DNA from: an uncultured Collinsella sp.
GTDB lineage: Bacteria; Actinomycetota; Coriobacteriia; Coriobacteriales; Coriobacteriaceae
Assembly (NCBI GenBank): GCA_934654625.1
Contig: CAKUGM010000001.1
Location: 62,001-126,000 of the forward strand
Direction of reading: 5' to 3'
DNA length: 64,000 nt
In this document: positions 56,923 to 64,000 of the stretch, one piece after another
Layout of the letters: each line of letters begins with the position of its first letter
How positions within the stretch are numbered: the stretch's first letter is position 1
Notes under the pieces: model-generated
Databases searched by the model: none
What the model was told of the DNA's origin: nothing
What the model saw: the letters and a program-made list of their open reading frames with translations, nothing else
Position numbers and translations under genes: made by a program

Positions 56923-57094
56923 GAGGGGCTCCTGGGTCATGGATTGCAAAGGGGCCGGGCGGCCAGTGCGCGCACTGCCCCTGAGGTAAACAATTCTATC
57001 GAGAGTTTAGTGGATATGCTCGCCGTATATGTCGCTGCGCTACACTGGGGCAATCGCGGCGCCGCACGGGCGCTCGAATCGCTAAGGGGACCAG

Positions 57095-57922
57095 ATGAAA
57101 AACACCCAGCAACTTTTGCTGATCAATGACATGTGCGGCTATGGCAAGGTGGCGCTTTCGGCCATGCTGCCCGTGCTTTCGCATATGGGCTACCGCATCC
57201 ATAATCTGCCTACGGCTCTTGTGTCCGACACCCTCAATTACCCCAAGTTCTATATTCACGACACTACGGAATACGTGCGTGAGAGCCTTGCCATCTGGGA
57301 AGACCTGGGATTTGAGTTCGACGCGATCTCCACCGGCTTTATCGTGACGGAGGAAGAAGCACGTATCATCTCAGATTTTTGCCATCGTCGTGCGAAGACG
57401 GGCACCAAGGTGTTCGTCGACCCCATCATGGCAGACAACGGCAAGCTGTATTCCGGCGTACCGGAGTCCACGATCGGTTTGATGCGCAGCCTGGTTGAGT
57501 GCGCGGACTGCGCGGTGCCCAACTATACTGAGGCGTGCCTGCTTACCGAGACGTCTATGGAGGGCGAGCTCACTTCCGAGGCGGCCCGTGCACTGGTCGA
57601 TGCCGTGCGCGACCTTGGCGCTAAATCGGTAGTTATCACGAGCTGCAAGGTTGACGGTGCCGATGTCATTATGGGCTTTGACCATACGACCAGCGAGTAT
57701 TTCACCGTGCCCATCGATATGCTTCCCGTGTACTTCCCGGGTACGGGCGATACGTTTTCCAGCGTGCTGCTGGGCCGCGTGATGCACGGATGGTCGTTGG
57801 AGCGTGCTTCTGCCGATGCCGCGCGCGTGGTGCGCGAGCTTATTGCCCGCAACGCCGATCAAGTGGATAAGTCTGCGGGGATGCCTATCGAGGCCTGCCT
57901 TGACGTGATTGACGGTGAGTAG
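57095..57922 (+). CDS. pdxY: pyridoxamine kinase PdxY
   Basis: A 275-residue ribokinase-fold enzyme that phosphorylates pyridoxal, pyridoxamine or pyridoxine. Signs are LLINDMCGYGKVALSAMLPV at the start (with the GYG substrate loop), VFVDPIMADNGKLYSG, VPNYTEACLLTETSMEGEL, and the anionic-hole motif PGTGDTFSSVLLGRV. The G-T-G-D sequence carries the catalytic Asp. The DPVMGDNGKLY analogue is altered to IMADNGKLY, normal for this branch. AAGGGGACC leads the start. The next gene overlaps its terminator region by start codons close behind the stop, so coupling is possible. Confidence 0.9.
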   Translation: MKNTQQLLLINDMCGYGKVALSAMLPVLSHMGYRIHNLPTALVSDTLNYPKFYIHDTTEYVRESLAIWEDLGFEFDAISTGFIVTEEEARIISDFCHRRAKTGTKVFVDPIMADNGKLYSGVPESTIGLMRSLVECADCAVPNYTEACLLTETSMEGELTSEAARALVDAVRDLGAKSVVITSCKVDGADVIMGFDHTTSEYFTVPIDMLPVYFPGTGDTFSSVLLGRVMHGWSLERASADAARVVRELIARNADQVDKSAGMPIEACLDVIDGE

Positions 57923-57923
57923 C

Positions 57924-58244
57924 GTGGCAAAGGAACCGATGGGCGAGGGGACCGCGAACCTCAAGCCTGCAGGCGCGCCGCGTGGCAAGCGCCCGAGCAT
58001 TCGCATTACCTGCGTGGACCAGCTGGGGAAGTGCCGCTGCCATCATGGTCACAAGCCGGGCGACGTCTTTGACTTCGACCGCGATCGCGGCAAACTCTGT
58101 CCCATGGCCTGCCATGTTGGCTTTCCCTATATCGATATCCTGCGCTATGGCGGTACCGTTCCCGGCAACGAGCCCGGCACTGCCAAGTTCTGCTGCCCTG
58201 AGGTCGATACCCTCAACGTCTTTTTGGCCGAAGTCGTGGAGTAG
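57924..58244 (+). CDS. TIGR04076-family protein
   Basis: About 106 residues if started at the GTG at 57924; a GTG at 57915 and an ATG at 57939 are alternatives and none has a clear ribosome binding site. Conserved cysteines stand in RITCVDQLGKCRCHHGHKPG, KLCPMACHVGFPYIDILRYG and AKFCCPEVDTL, the pattern of TIGR04076, a small anaerobe-linked family of unknown function that may bind iron-sulfur clusters or metal. The start follows pdxY within two bases. Nothing more can be said of its role. Confidence 0.8.
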   Translation: MAKEPMGEGTANLKPAGAPRGKRPSIRITCVDQLGKCRCHHGHKPGDVFDFDRDRGKLCPMACHVGFPYIDILRYGGTVPGNEPGTAKFCCPEVDTLNVFLAEVVE

Positions 58245-58316
58245 CTTGGGTACGAGCGTTCTGGTTGGTCCTGGCGTGATTTTGACGAAATCCGGGCTCT
58301 CTAATTGCAAGAAGTC

Positions 58317-58415
58317 GTTCTTAGAGCGCCTGCAAAAATTCTAAGAACAAGTTTTGGCCCTAAATCGTCCTTAGAATGTTGCGCGTTGCTCTAAGGACAA
58401 ATTCTCGTTCTTACG
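58317..58415. repeat. tandem hairpin array downstream of the TIGR04076 gene
   Basis: Unit 1 is GTTCTTAGA (58317-58325), 14 bases, TCTAAGAAC (58340-58348). Unit 2 is GTCCTTAGA (58367-58375), 14 bases, TCTAAGGAC (58390-58398). The one arm difference (T to C) is matched by a change of A to G in the partner arm, keeping pairing. Period is 50 bases. A third left-arm-like CGTTCTTACG starts at 58406 without a right arm. No gene lies in 58245-58421. Confidence 0.88.
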
Positions 58416-58421
58416 TAAAAC

Positions 58422-58457
58422 AAAAAACGGGGCGCAGCTCGATTGAGATGCACCCCG
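58422..58457 (-). terminator. terminator of prs
   Basis: On the minus strand a GC-rich stem CGGGGTGCA / TGCGCCCCG with GATT-centred loop is followed by GTTTTTTG. It ends the glmU-prs operon. Confidence 0.88.
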
Positions 58458-58481
58458 CATTGCTTGCTATGTCGCAAAGAC

Positions 58482-59468
58482 TTACATGGCAAAGTCGCCG
58501 CCGATGAGGCGGGACACGGACTCCTCGTTGTACACAGCGGCGATAGCGCTGGCAAACTCGTCGGCCACGGTAATGGTCTTGATCTTGCCGCCAACCTCGA
58601 CGGGGATGGCATCGGTGACCACGCACTCCACGATGGGGGCGTCGTTCAGGCGCTCGATGGCCTTGCCCGAGAAGATGCCGTGGGTGGCGCACACGTAGAT
58701 GTCACCGGCGCCCAGGGCCTTGAGCTCGCGGACGTTGGCGCACAGGGTGCCTGCCGTGTCGATCATGTCGTCGTTGATGATGCAGGTCTTGCCCTTGATG
58801 TCGCCGATGATGCCCATGACCTCGGCCTGGTTGTGATGCGGGCGGCCCTTGTGGGCGATGGCGAGATCGCAATCAAGCATGTCGGAGAGCTTCTTGGCAG
58901 CCTTGGCGCGACCCACGTCGGGGGACACGACGACGAGGTTGTCCTTGTCGAGGTCCATGGCGTTGTAGTAATCGGCGAACAGCGGCAGGGCGGACAGGTG
59001 ATTGACCGGGACGTTGAAGAAGCCCACGATCTGACCCTGGTGCAGGTCGAGCGTGATGATGTTGTTCACGCCGGAGCACTCGAGCAGGTCGGCGACCAGA
59101 CGAGCGGTGATGGGCTCGCGCGGAGCGGCCTTGCGGTCCTGACGGGCATAACCGTAGTGCGTGATGACGGCGGTGATGGAACGAGCGGAAGCGCGCTTGG
59201 CGGCGTCGGCAGCGACTAGCACCTCCATGAGCATGTCGTTGACGTTCTCGCCAGCGATGGACTGGATCAGGAAGACATCGGCGCCGCGGACGGTCTCCTC
59301 GTAACGAGCGTAGATCTCGCCGTTGGCAAACTGCTCAAGAGCGAGGCCGGAAAGCTCGACCCCCAGGATGTCAGCGATTTTCTGCGCGAGCGGACGGTTG
59401 GAAGAACCGGCATACACACGCATGGTCTTGTAGATCGCCCGCCTTTTGGTGGGATCGTTAGTTGGCAT
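58482..59468 (-). CDS. prs: ribose-phosphate pyrophosphokinase
   Basis: A 328-residue enzyme that makes PRPP from ribose 5-phosphate and ATP. Visible motifs are MRVYAGSSNRPLAQKIADIL, ITHYGYARQDRKAAPREPIT with the ATP loop, the DLHQGQIVGFF signature, and the PRPP site CIINDDMIDTAGT. Length is normal, with a 15-residue N-terminal addition (MPTNDPTKRRAIYKT). It follows glmU by 42 bases in the same direction, the classical Gram-positive glmU-prs order. PRPP feeds nucleotide synthesis and the phosphoribosyltransferases such as xpt. Confidence 0.96.
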   Translation of the reverse strand: MPTNDPTKRRAIYKTMRVYAGSSNRPLAQKIADILGVELSGLALEQFANGEIYARYEETVRGADVFLIQSIAGENVNDMLMEVLVAADAAKRASARSITAVITHYGYARQDRKAAPREPITARLVADLLECSGVNNIITLDLHQGQIVGFFNVPVNHLSALPLFADYYNAMDLDKDNLVVVSPDVGRAKAAKKLSDMLDCDLAIAHKGRPHHNQAEVMGIIGDIKGKTCIINDDMIDTAGTLCANVRELKALGAGDIYVCATHGIFSGKAIERLNDAPIVECVVTDAIPVEVGGKIKTITVADEFASAIAAVYNEESVSRLIGGDFAM

Positions 59469-59510
59469 CTGCCCCTACTCCTTAGTACGTACTTGACCCT
59501 TGTCGTTGAA

Positions 59511-60905
59511 CTAGTTGCCCGCGTTGTGACGCGCGCCCCAGCCCTCTATGATGCACTGCTTGGTGCGCTCGAGAGCAAGCGCGCCATCAGGGACATCCTT
59601 AGTAATGGTTCCGCCGGCACCGGTTACGGCGTCGGATCCGATATTTACGGGAGCCACCATCATAGTATCGGAACCGATGAAGGTTCGGTCGCCAATGGTG
59701 GTCGGATTTTTATGTTTGCCATCGTAATTGCACGTGATGGAGCCGGCACCCACGTTCACGCCCTCGCCCATGGTGGTGTCGCCGATATAGGAGAGGTGCG
59801 GAACCTTGGAGCCGCGGCCGATCGTGGACTTCTTGATCTCCACATGCGTGCCGGCCTTGGAGCCGTCGAGCATGTGAGTGCCAGGGCGCAGGTAGGCGCG
59901 TGGGCCGCAGTTGACCTTGTTCTCAAGGACGGCCTCGATGGAAACGGTCTCGTCGACCACGCAGTCGTTACCTACCTGGGTATCGGTAAGGCGACTGTTG
60001 GGACCTAGCTGGCAGTTTTCGCCCACATGGGTGTTGCCGATCAGGTGCGTTTGCGGCCATACGATGGTGTCGCGGCCGATGGTAGCGTCAGGCCCGACCC
60101 ATGCCTGCGTGGGGTCGAGGAACGTGACGCCCTCTGCCATCCAATGGGCGTTGATGCGATCGCGGGCAATGGCGGTGAGCTCAGCGAGCTGTGCGCGCGA
60201 GTTCACGCCCAGACCGTCGCGGTAATCGTCGCAGTGGAAGATGGTGACAGCCTGGCCCGCGTCCTTGAGGATCTCGAGCATATCGGGCAGGTAGTACTCG
60301 CTCTGGGCGTTATCGTTGGTGATTTCGTCCACGTGCTGCTTGAGCTGAGCGCCATCGAAGGCGTAGCAGCCGGCGTTGCACTCGAGGAGCGTTTCGGACT
60401 GCTCTGGCGTGCAGTCCTTCTGCTCGATGATGCGGGCGATGGAGCCGGATTCATCGAGCTCGATGCGTCCGTAGCCAAAAGGCTCGGGCGGAGTGAAGGT
60501 GAGGGCGGCTGCGGCATAGGAACCGCCGTCTACGGTCTGGGCGAACTTGGCGACGGTGTCTGCTTGGATGAGCGGCAGGTCACCGTTGAGTACCACGACG
60601 GGACCGTTCTCGATGCCGCAGGCCTCGATGGCGACCTTTACGGCATGACCGGTGCCCAGGCGCTCGACCTGCTCAACAGTCTCGACGGTGGTGGCGGAGC
60701 CGGCATACGCATCCTGGAGAAGCGCGCGCACTTCGTCTGCATGGCTTCCCACGACAACGATTACACGGCCGCAGCCCGCGGCGATCGTTGCGTCGACGAT
60801 CCAGTTGATCATCGGTTTGCCAAGGATCTTGTGCGAAACCTTGGCATGGTTGGACTTCATGCGTGTGCCCTCGCCGGCGGCGAGGATGATGGCGGTTGCG
60901 TCCAT
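59511..60905 (-). CDS. glmU: bifunctional GlmU (GlcNAc-1-P uridyltransferase / GlcN-1-P acetyltransferase)
   Basis: A 464-residue cytoplasmic enzyme giving UDP-N-acetylglucosamine. The N-terminal Rossmann domain has IILAAGEGTRMKSNHAKVSH (residues 6-25) and LNGDLPLI; the C-terminal left-handed beta helix has repeated hexapeptides, and HLSYIGDTTMGEGVNVGAG and CNYDGKHKNPTTIGDRTFIG carry the acetyl-CoA site. Start at 60905 with GGGAGAAGC; the open frame to 61010 is a non-coding extension. It begins the operon with prs, 244 bases divergent from the beta-propeller gene. Confidence 0.96.
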   Translation of the reverse strand: MDATAIILAAGEGTRMKSNHAKVSHKILGKPMINWIVDATIAAGCGRVIVVVGSHADEVRALLQDAYAGSATTVETVEQVERLGTGHAVKVAIEACGIENGPVVVLNGDLPLIQADTVAKFAQTVDGGSYAAAALTFTPPEPFGYGRIELDESGSIARIIEQKDCTPEQSETLLECNAGCYAFDGAQLKQHVDEITNDNAQSEYYLPDMLEILKDAGQAVTIFHCDDYRDGLGVNSRAQLAELTAIARDRINAHWMAEGVTFLDPTQAWVGPDATIGRDTIVWPQTHLIGNTHVGENCQLGPNSRLTDTQVGNDCVVDETVSIEAVLENKVNCGPRAYLRPGTHMLDGSKAGTHVEIKKSTIGRGSKVPHLSYIGDTTMGEGVNVGAGSITCNYDGKHKNPTTIGDRTFIGSDTMMVAPVNIGSDAVTGAGGTITKDVPDGALALERTKQCIIEGWGARHNAGN

Positions 60906-61149
60906 GCTTCTCCCAGGTTGTTCGAAATGAGCTGCGCGGCGGCGCATGCTGCCGCGACAGGTTTTGATGATACCGCAGGCAAGGGCGAGCGTGGCGTGCG
61001 GATGGCACATGGCACCAAGAGCACAGCAAACATGCGCGCCGAATGCGCGTTATGGGGTTTGCACATGGTGGGGCGAGCCGTTTTGCAAGCCGCTACAATA
61101 GCAAAAACGATGGTGATGTGGGATGCATGGTCCTGCCGAAGGGGTTTTG

Positions 61150-62796
61150 ATGCGATTGTTTCAAGGTATCGAAGGGCTGAAGGCTCGCGATGCGAATCTA
61201 CCTCGCGCGATGATGCGCGTGCTGCTTTTTGCCTTTGCTGCGATGGCGCTCGCCGTGCCCTGCCTGGGCTTTCCGACAACAGCCCAGGGTGCCGACCTTG
61301 CCGAGTCGACTTTTAATGACCCCTATACCGCGTGGGCGGGCTATGCGAGCACGGCGGCGGCGAACGCCCCGACCGGTGCGGTGCCCGTCATGGCGCCGGC
61401 GAGCGATAACGCGTTGTGGGATGCGAACCCAGGTGCTCCTTGTGCCGCCGCTCTTCGTCAGCGCGGGCAGGCAACGTACCTCTATCTCGTGAGCAAGACG
61501 GGCTTGACCCAGTATGATGCAGCAAGCGGCGAGGTGTGCAAGCGGGTCTCGCTTCCGGCGCAATCGCTCGGCTCGTGCATGTTTGCTGACAGCGCTTTGA
61601 TGGTCCCCTTGGCAGACGGGCGTCTGGCTGCCTACGACGAGGACCTGACGTGCGCATGGGTCTCGGACAAGGGCGCGTCTTTGGGAGCGGAGGGCGCGGC
61701 GTGGAGTTCGTGCTCTACCCCTGTGTACGCAGAGGGCTGTGTTTTCGTGGCATTTTCCTATCGTGGCAATGGCTGTGTGGAAAGTAAGCTCGCCTCGTTC
61801 TCTTCCGTGGACGGGTCGTTGCTGTGGCAGCAGGAGCTCGCGTTGCCAGAAGGGGGCTCGGCTGACGATGCCGCTGCGGGCGAGGCCGCTTTGCCTGCGA
61901 CACTTTACTTGCAGGGCCGTCTGCTGGTGAGCGGCGGCAGCTCCGTTGCCTATCTATTCGATGCTGCGTCGGGCGAGCTGCTCGACGGCGCCGCGTCTGC
62001 TTCGGTGGGGCTGGCTTCATGTGCCTCGACGGTATTTACAGGTGCGACGGATGAGGGCCCGGCGCTTGCCGTTACGGCATCCGACGGAACGATTTGCCTG
62101 GTGGAAGCCTCCAAATCAAGCATTTCGCTCAGCGACTCCGTAAATCTCGGCTGCAACCTGTCTTCTTGCGCACCCGTGTGCGCGGGCGGCGCAGTGTATG
62201 TGGGCGGCTCCGATGGGTCTGTCTATCGTTTGGCAAAGGACAGCGCTGCGTCCGCATTGCGTGTTGATGCCCAAATCCCCGTTTGCTCTTCTGCCGTAAC
62301 AGAGCTCTTGCCGGTTGCTTACGGAGAGAGCGCCTCGGCCATGACGCTGGGTCTGTATGTTCAGACAGAGGATGGCTCGCTCTTTTATATAGAGCATGCC
62401 GACGGCGGGGATTCCAAGGCAACAGTCCAGCGCGTTGCGAATGGAGGCAAGGTTGGGGACGCCTCTCTCGATACTGCTGCCGCGCCGCTTTCGCATGCGC
62501 TGCTGGTAAATCGCGACGGTTCCGTTTTCGCTGCCTCGCGCGGGGCGCTAACGGTGCTTGCCGCTGACGAGAGCCGAACGGTAAATACCCCGGTGGGCGG
62601 TTCCAATAGCCTCGATACGCTGGGGGCATCCTTGGCGGGCGTCACGCTTCCCAACGGTGCGGGCCTTGGTGTGGGCGCCCTGATCTTTGTTGTGGCGTTT
62701 GGCGCATATGCCCTGATTCGCAACAGGGGCGGTCGTCGTTTGACCGATGAGGGCTTGGATACCTGGCGTGGCCGGAAAGACGACAGGCGCTCATGA
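61150..62796 (+). CDS. exported PQQ-like beta-propeller protein with C-terminal membrane anchor
   Basis: A 548-residue protein. A signal-like helix (RVLLFAFAAMALAVPCLGFP) near residues 22-41 ends before TTAQGAD. The body (about 60-510) has repeated four-stranded blades typical of PQQ-type propellers: AASGEVCKRVSLPAQS, DGSLLWQQELALP, VAYLFDAASGELLDG, VYVGGSDGSVYRLAK. A final membrane helix (GALIFVVAFGAYALIRN) and basic tail anchor it on the outer face. The start at 61150 has GAAGGGG. Its stop overlaps the EcfT start by four bases, so it is part of an ECF transporter unit, maybe as substrate capture or docking protein. No enzymatic motif seen. Confidence 0.8.
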   Translation: MRLFQGIEGLKARDANLPRAMMRVLLFAFAAMALAVPCLGFPTTAQGADLAESTFNDPYTAWAGYASTAAANAPTGAVPVMAPASDNALWDANPGAPCAAALRQRGQATYLYLVSKTGLTQYDAASGEVCKRVSLPAQSLGSCMFADSALMVPLADGRLAAYDEDLTCAWVSDKGASLGAEGAAWSSCSTPVYAEGCVFVAFSYRGNGCVESKLASFSSVDGSLLWQQELALPEGGSADDAAAGEAALPATLYLQGRLLVSGGSSVAYLFDAASGELLDGAASASVGLASCASTVFTGATDEGPALAVTASDGTICLVEASKSSISLSDSVNLGCNLSSCAPVCAGGAVYVGGSDGSVYRLAKDSAASALRVDAQIPVCSSAVTELLPVAYGESASAMTLGLYVQTEDGSLFYIEHADGGDSKATVQRVANGGKVGDASLDTAAAPLSHALLVNRDGSVFAASRGALTVLAADESRTVNTPVGGSNSLDTLGASLAGVTLPNGAGLGVGALIFVVAFGAYALIRNRGGRRLTDEGLDTWRGRKDDRRS

Positions 62797-63659
62797 AGCA
62801 GCGGTCTCTCTACGTGTTCGAAACCTCACATCCTATCGTTCCGGCGTGCTACGTCATCTTTACCCTTTGTCTTACCATGGCGGCAATGCAACCGGTGCTG
62901 ATTGCCATCTCGCTTCTCGGCGCATTTGCCGCCAACTGCTGCACGCGCGGAGTGCGCCCGACGCTTACGGGCCTGCGCTGGCAGCTTCCCATCATCGCGA
63001 TCATCGCGCTGTTCAATCCGATCTTTTCGGCTTCGGGTTCAACGGTCCTTTTCCACTTGGGTGCTCGGGCTGTTTATCTTGAGAGCTTGGCGTACGGATT
63101 TTCCATGGGCGGGTTGTTTGTGGCGAGCGCCTTATGGTTTATGGCAGGCTCGCACATGCTGACGTTCGATAAGGTTATGGCGCTTTTTGGCAATGCGGCT
63201 CCCATAGTCGCGTTGATGATTTCGAGTACGATGCGGATGATCCCGCGATTTGTGCGCCGGGGGCATCAAATCCTTGCGGTTCAAGGGGCGCAGGGCGTGC
63301 CGACGTCGGGCGCGGTCGATACGGTAAAGAGCCGTTTGCGCCTTTCGTCGGTGCTGATGGGCTGGGGTATGGAGGATTCGCTGGAGATGGCCGACGCCAT
63401 GCGCGCCCGCGGTTGGGGCTCCGCTCCTCGTCGTACCACCTATACGCGCTACCGGCTTCGTTCGCGGGACATCTATGCTCTTGCGGCGCTGCTTTTTTCT
63501 GGCCTGCTTTGCTGCGCGCTTGCGGCATTGGCCTGTAGCCAGTTTTTGTTCTATCCCGTGCTTAGCCGCCTCGTTGTTTGGTGGGGGTACGTTCCCTATG
63601 CCGCATGGATGCTGTTCCCCGCGGCGGTGCATGCCGTGCGCTCAAGGAGGTTTGCATGA
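62793..63659 (+). CDS. ECF transporter membrane component EcfT
   Basis: A 288-residue membrane protein of the CbiQ/EcfT family with about six membrane helices. The coupling motif ADAMRARGWG near residue 205 is the Ala-Arg-Gly type that contacts the ATPase; the partner motif is less regular (VQGAQGV). The sequence MRMIPRFVRRGHQILAVQGA is the family block. It couples ATP hydrolysis to an S component for a vitamin or metal. It overlaps the ATPase gene by the bases ATGA (63656-63659). No S component is present in the window, so the substrate stays unknown. Confidence 0.88.
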   Translation: MKQRSLYVFETSHPIVPACYVIFTLCLTMAAMQPVLIAISLLGAFAANCCTRGVRPTLTGLRWQLPIIAIIALFNPIFSASGSTVLFHLGARAVYLESLAYGFSMGGLFVASALWFMAGSHMLTFDKVMALFGNAAPIVALMISSTMRMIPRFVRRGHQILAVQGAQGVPTSGAVDTVKSRLRLSSVLMGWGMEDSLEMADAMRARGWGSAPRRTTYTRYRLRSRDIYALAALLFSGLLCCALAALACSQFLFYPVLSRLVVWWGYVPYAAWMLFPAAVHAVRSRRFA

Positions 63660-64000
63660 ATGAGAAAATCGGTGACGGCGCGACGCTGGCGTCTGCCCCT
63701 GCTGTCGCTATCGAGGGGCTCACGTTCTCATATCCGCAGACTGGGAGCCCCGTGCTGCGCGATTTGAACTGGGAGGTCCCCCGCGGCGCTTTCGCCATCC
63801 TTGTGGGCGGTACCGGTTCGGGCAAATCGACGTTGCTCTCTCTGCTCAAGCCGCAGATCTCGCCTGCCGGCGCTCGCGAGGGTTCGCTTATGGTGGGCGG
63901 CGTTGATGTTGGCCAGCTCGACGACGCGCAAAGCGCACGGACCATCGGCTACGTATTTCAGAATCCGGATAACCAGATCGTGTGCGAGAGTGTATGGCAC
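63656..64000 (+). CDS. ECF transporter ATPase (partial, cut by window end)
   Basis: The first 115 residues of an ABC ATPase of the EcfA/CbiO type. The Walker A is VGGTGSGKSTLLSLL near residue 49, and the Q-loop is FQNPDNQIVCESV, with the DNQ that is characteristic of ECF energy-coupling ATPases. The gene continues past 64000; a second ATPase or S component may follow. Start has AAGGAGG and overlaps the EcfT stop. No anomaly visible. Confidence 0.92.
   Translation, partial: MNEKIGDGATLASAPAVAIEGLTFSYPQTGSPVLRDLNWEVPRGAFAILVGGTGSGKSTLLSLLKPQISPAGAREGSLMVGGVDVGQLDDAQSARTIGYVFQNPDNQIVCESVWH

Overview
The window reads as a stretch of chromosome from a GC-rich, Gram-positive gut anaerobe, most probably a member of the Coriobacteriia close to Collinsella. 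That assignment is inference. It rests on the GC-rich third positions, a lipoteichoic-acid-synthase-type protein, an EF-G2 paralogue, an NRAMP-type protein with the magnesium-transporter signature known from Eggerthella, sugar-acid PTS genes, and the absence of any respiratory chain genes. Almost all of the DNA is coding, on both strands, with short intergenic gaps that usually carry hairpin terminators. I see no prophage, CRISPR array or complete insertion sequence.

Layout. 1-2945: end of a type II fatty acid synthesis operon (fabG, fabF, fabZ) closed by a FabT-like MarR regulator. 3154-5220: EF-G2 behind a structured leader. 5481-5867: orphan transposase-like helix-turn-helix protein. 6270-11655: D-glucosaminate PTS and catabolism locus (IIA, IIB, a frameshifted IIC fused to IID, DgaE, DgaF) with its own GntR regulator, bracketed by two copies of one hairpin. 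11747-14539: amino-acid ABC transporter polypeptide with two tandem binding domains fused to its permease. 14712-21693: murE, a DUF362 ferredoxin, hemolysin III, a CNNM/CorC protein, a stand-alone protein resembling the N domain of cyanophycin synthetase, a YtxH protein and a PRC-barrel protein. 21739-24759: two paralogous membrane-anchored polysaccharide deacetylases, the first with its catalytic motifs destroyed. 24848-28242: structured leader, MgtE-like protein and NRMT-like NRAMP transporter. 28440-34450: DeoR, LemA, TetR, a hairpin-rich segment with an inverted tRNA-Ser 3' end, tRNA-Ser(UGA), a TadA-glycerate kinase fusion, a MalY-type lyase and the SRP RNA. 34633-39980: heterodimeric ABC exporter, flavodoxin, class II aldolase. 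40287-51818: LTA-synthase-like protein, nitroreductase, adenine deaminase, Kup, RlmKL-like methyltransferase, flavin reductase, xanthine phosphoribosyltransferase. 52032-56227: MarR-controlled heterodimeric ABC exporter. 56452-64000: tyrosine phosphatase, pyridoxamine kinase, TIGR04076 protein, prs, glmU, and an ECF transporter module with a surface beta-propeller, cut by the window end.

How the genes work together. Several sets are functional units: the fab genes with their likely repressor; uptake, dehydration and aldol cleavage of D-glucosaminate to pyruvate and glyceraldehyde 3-phosphate; glmU and prs for envelope and nucleotide precursors; adenine deaminase and xpt for purine salvage (not adjacent); and the MgtE-like/NRAMP pair for magnesium.

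The most unusual items are the CphA-N-domain-like protein, the TadA-glycerate kinase fusion, the RlmKL protein whose first methyltransferase half lacks its catalytic motif, the dead/live deacetylase pair, and two intergenic arrays of tandem hairpins (50428-50514 and 58317-58398) in which the units differ by compensatory base changes.
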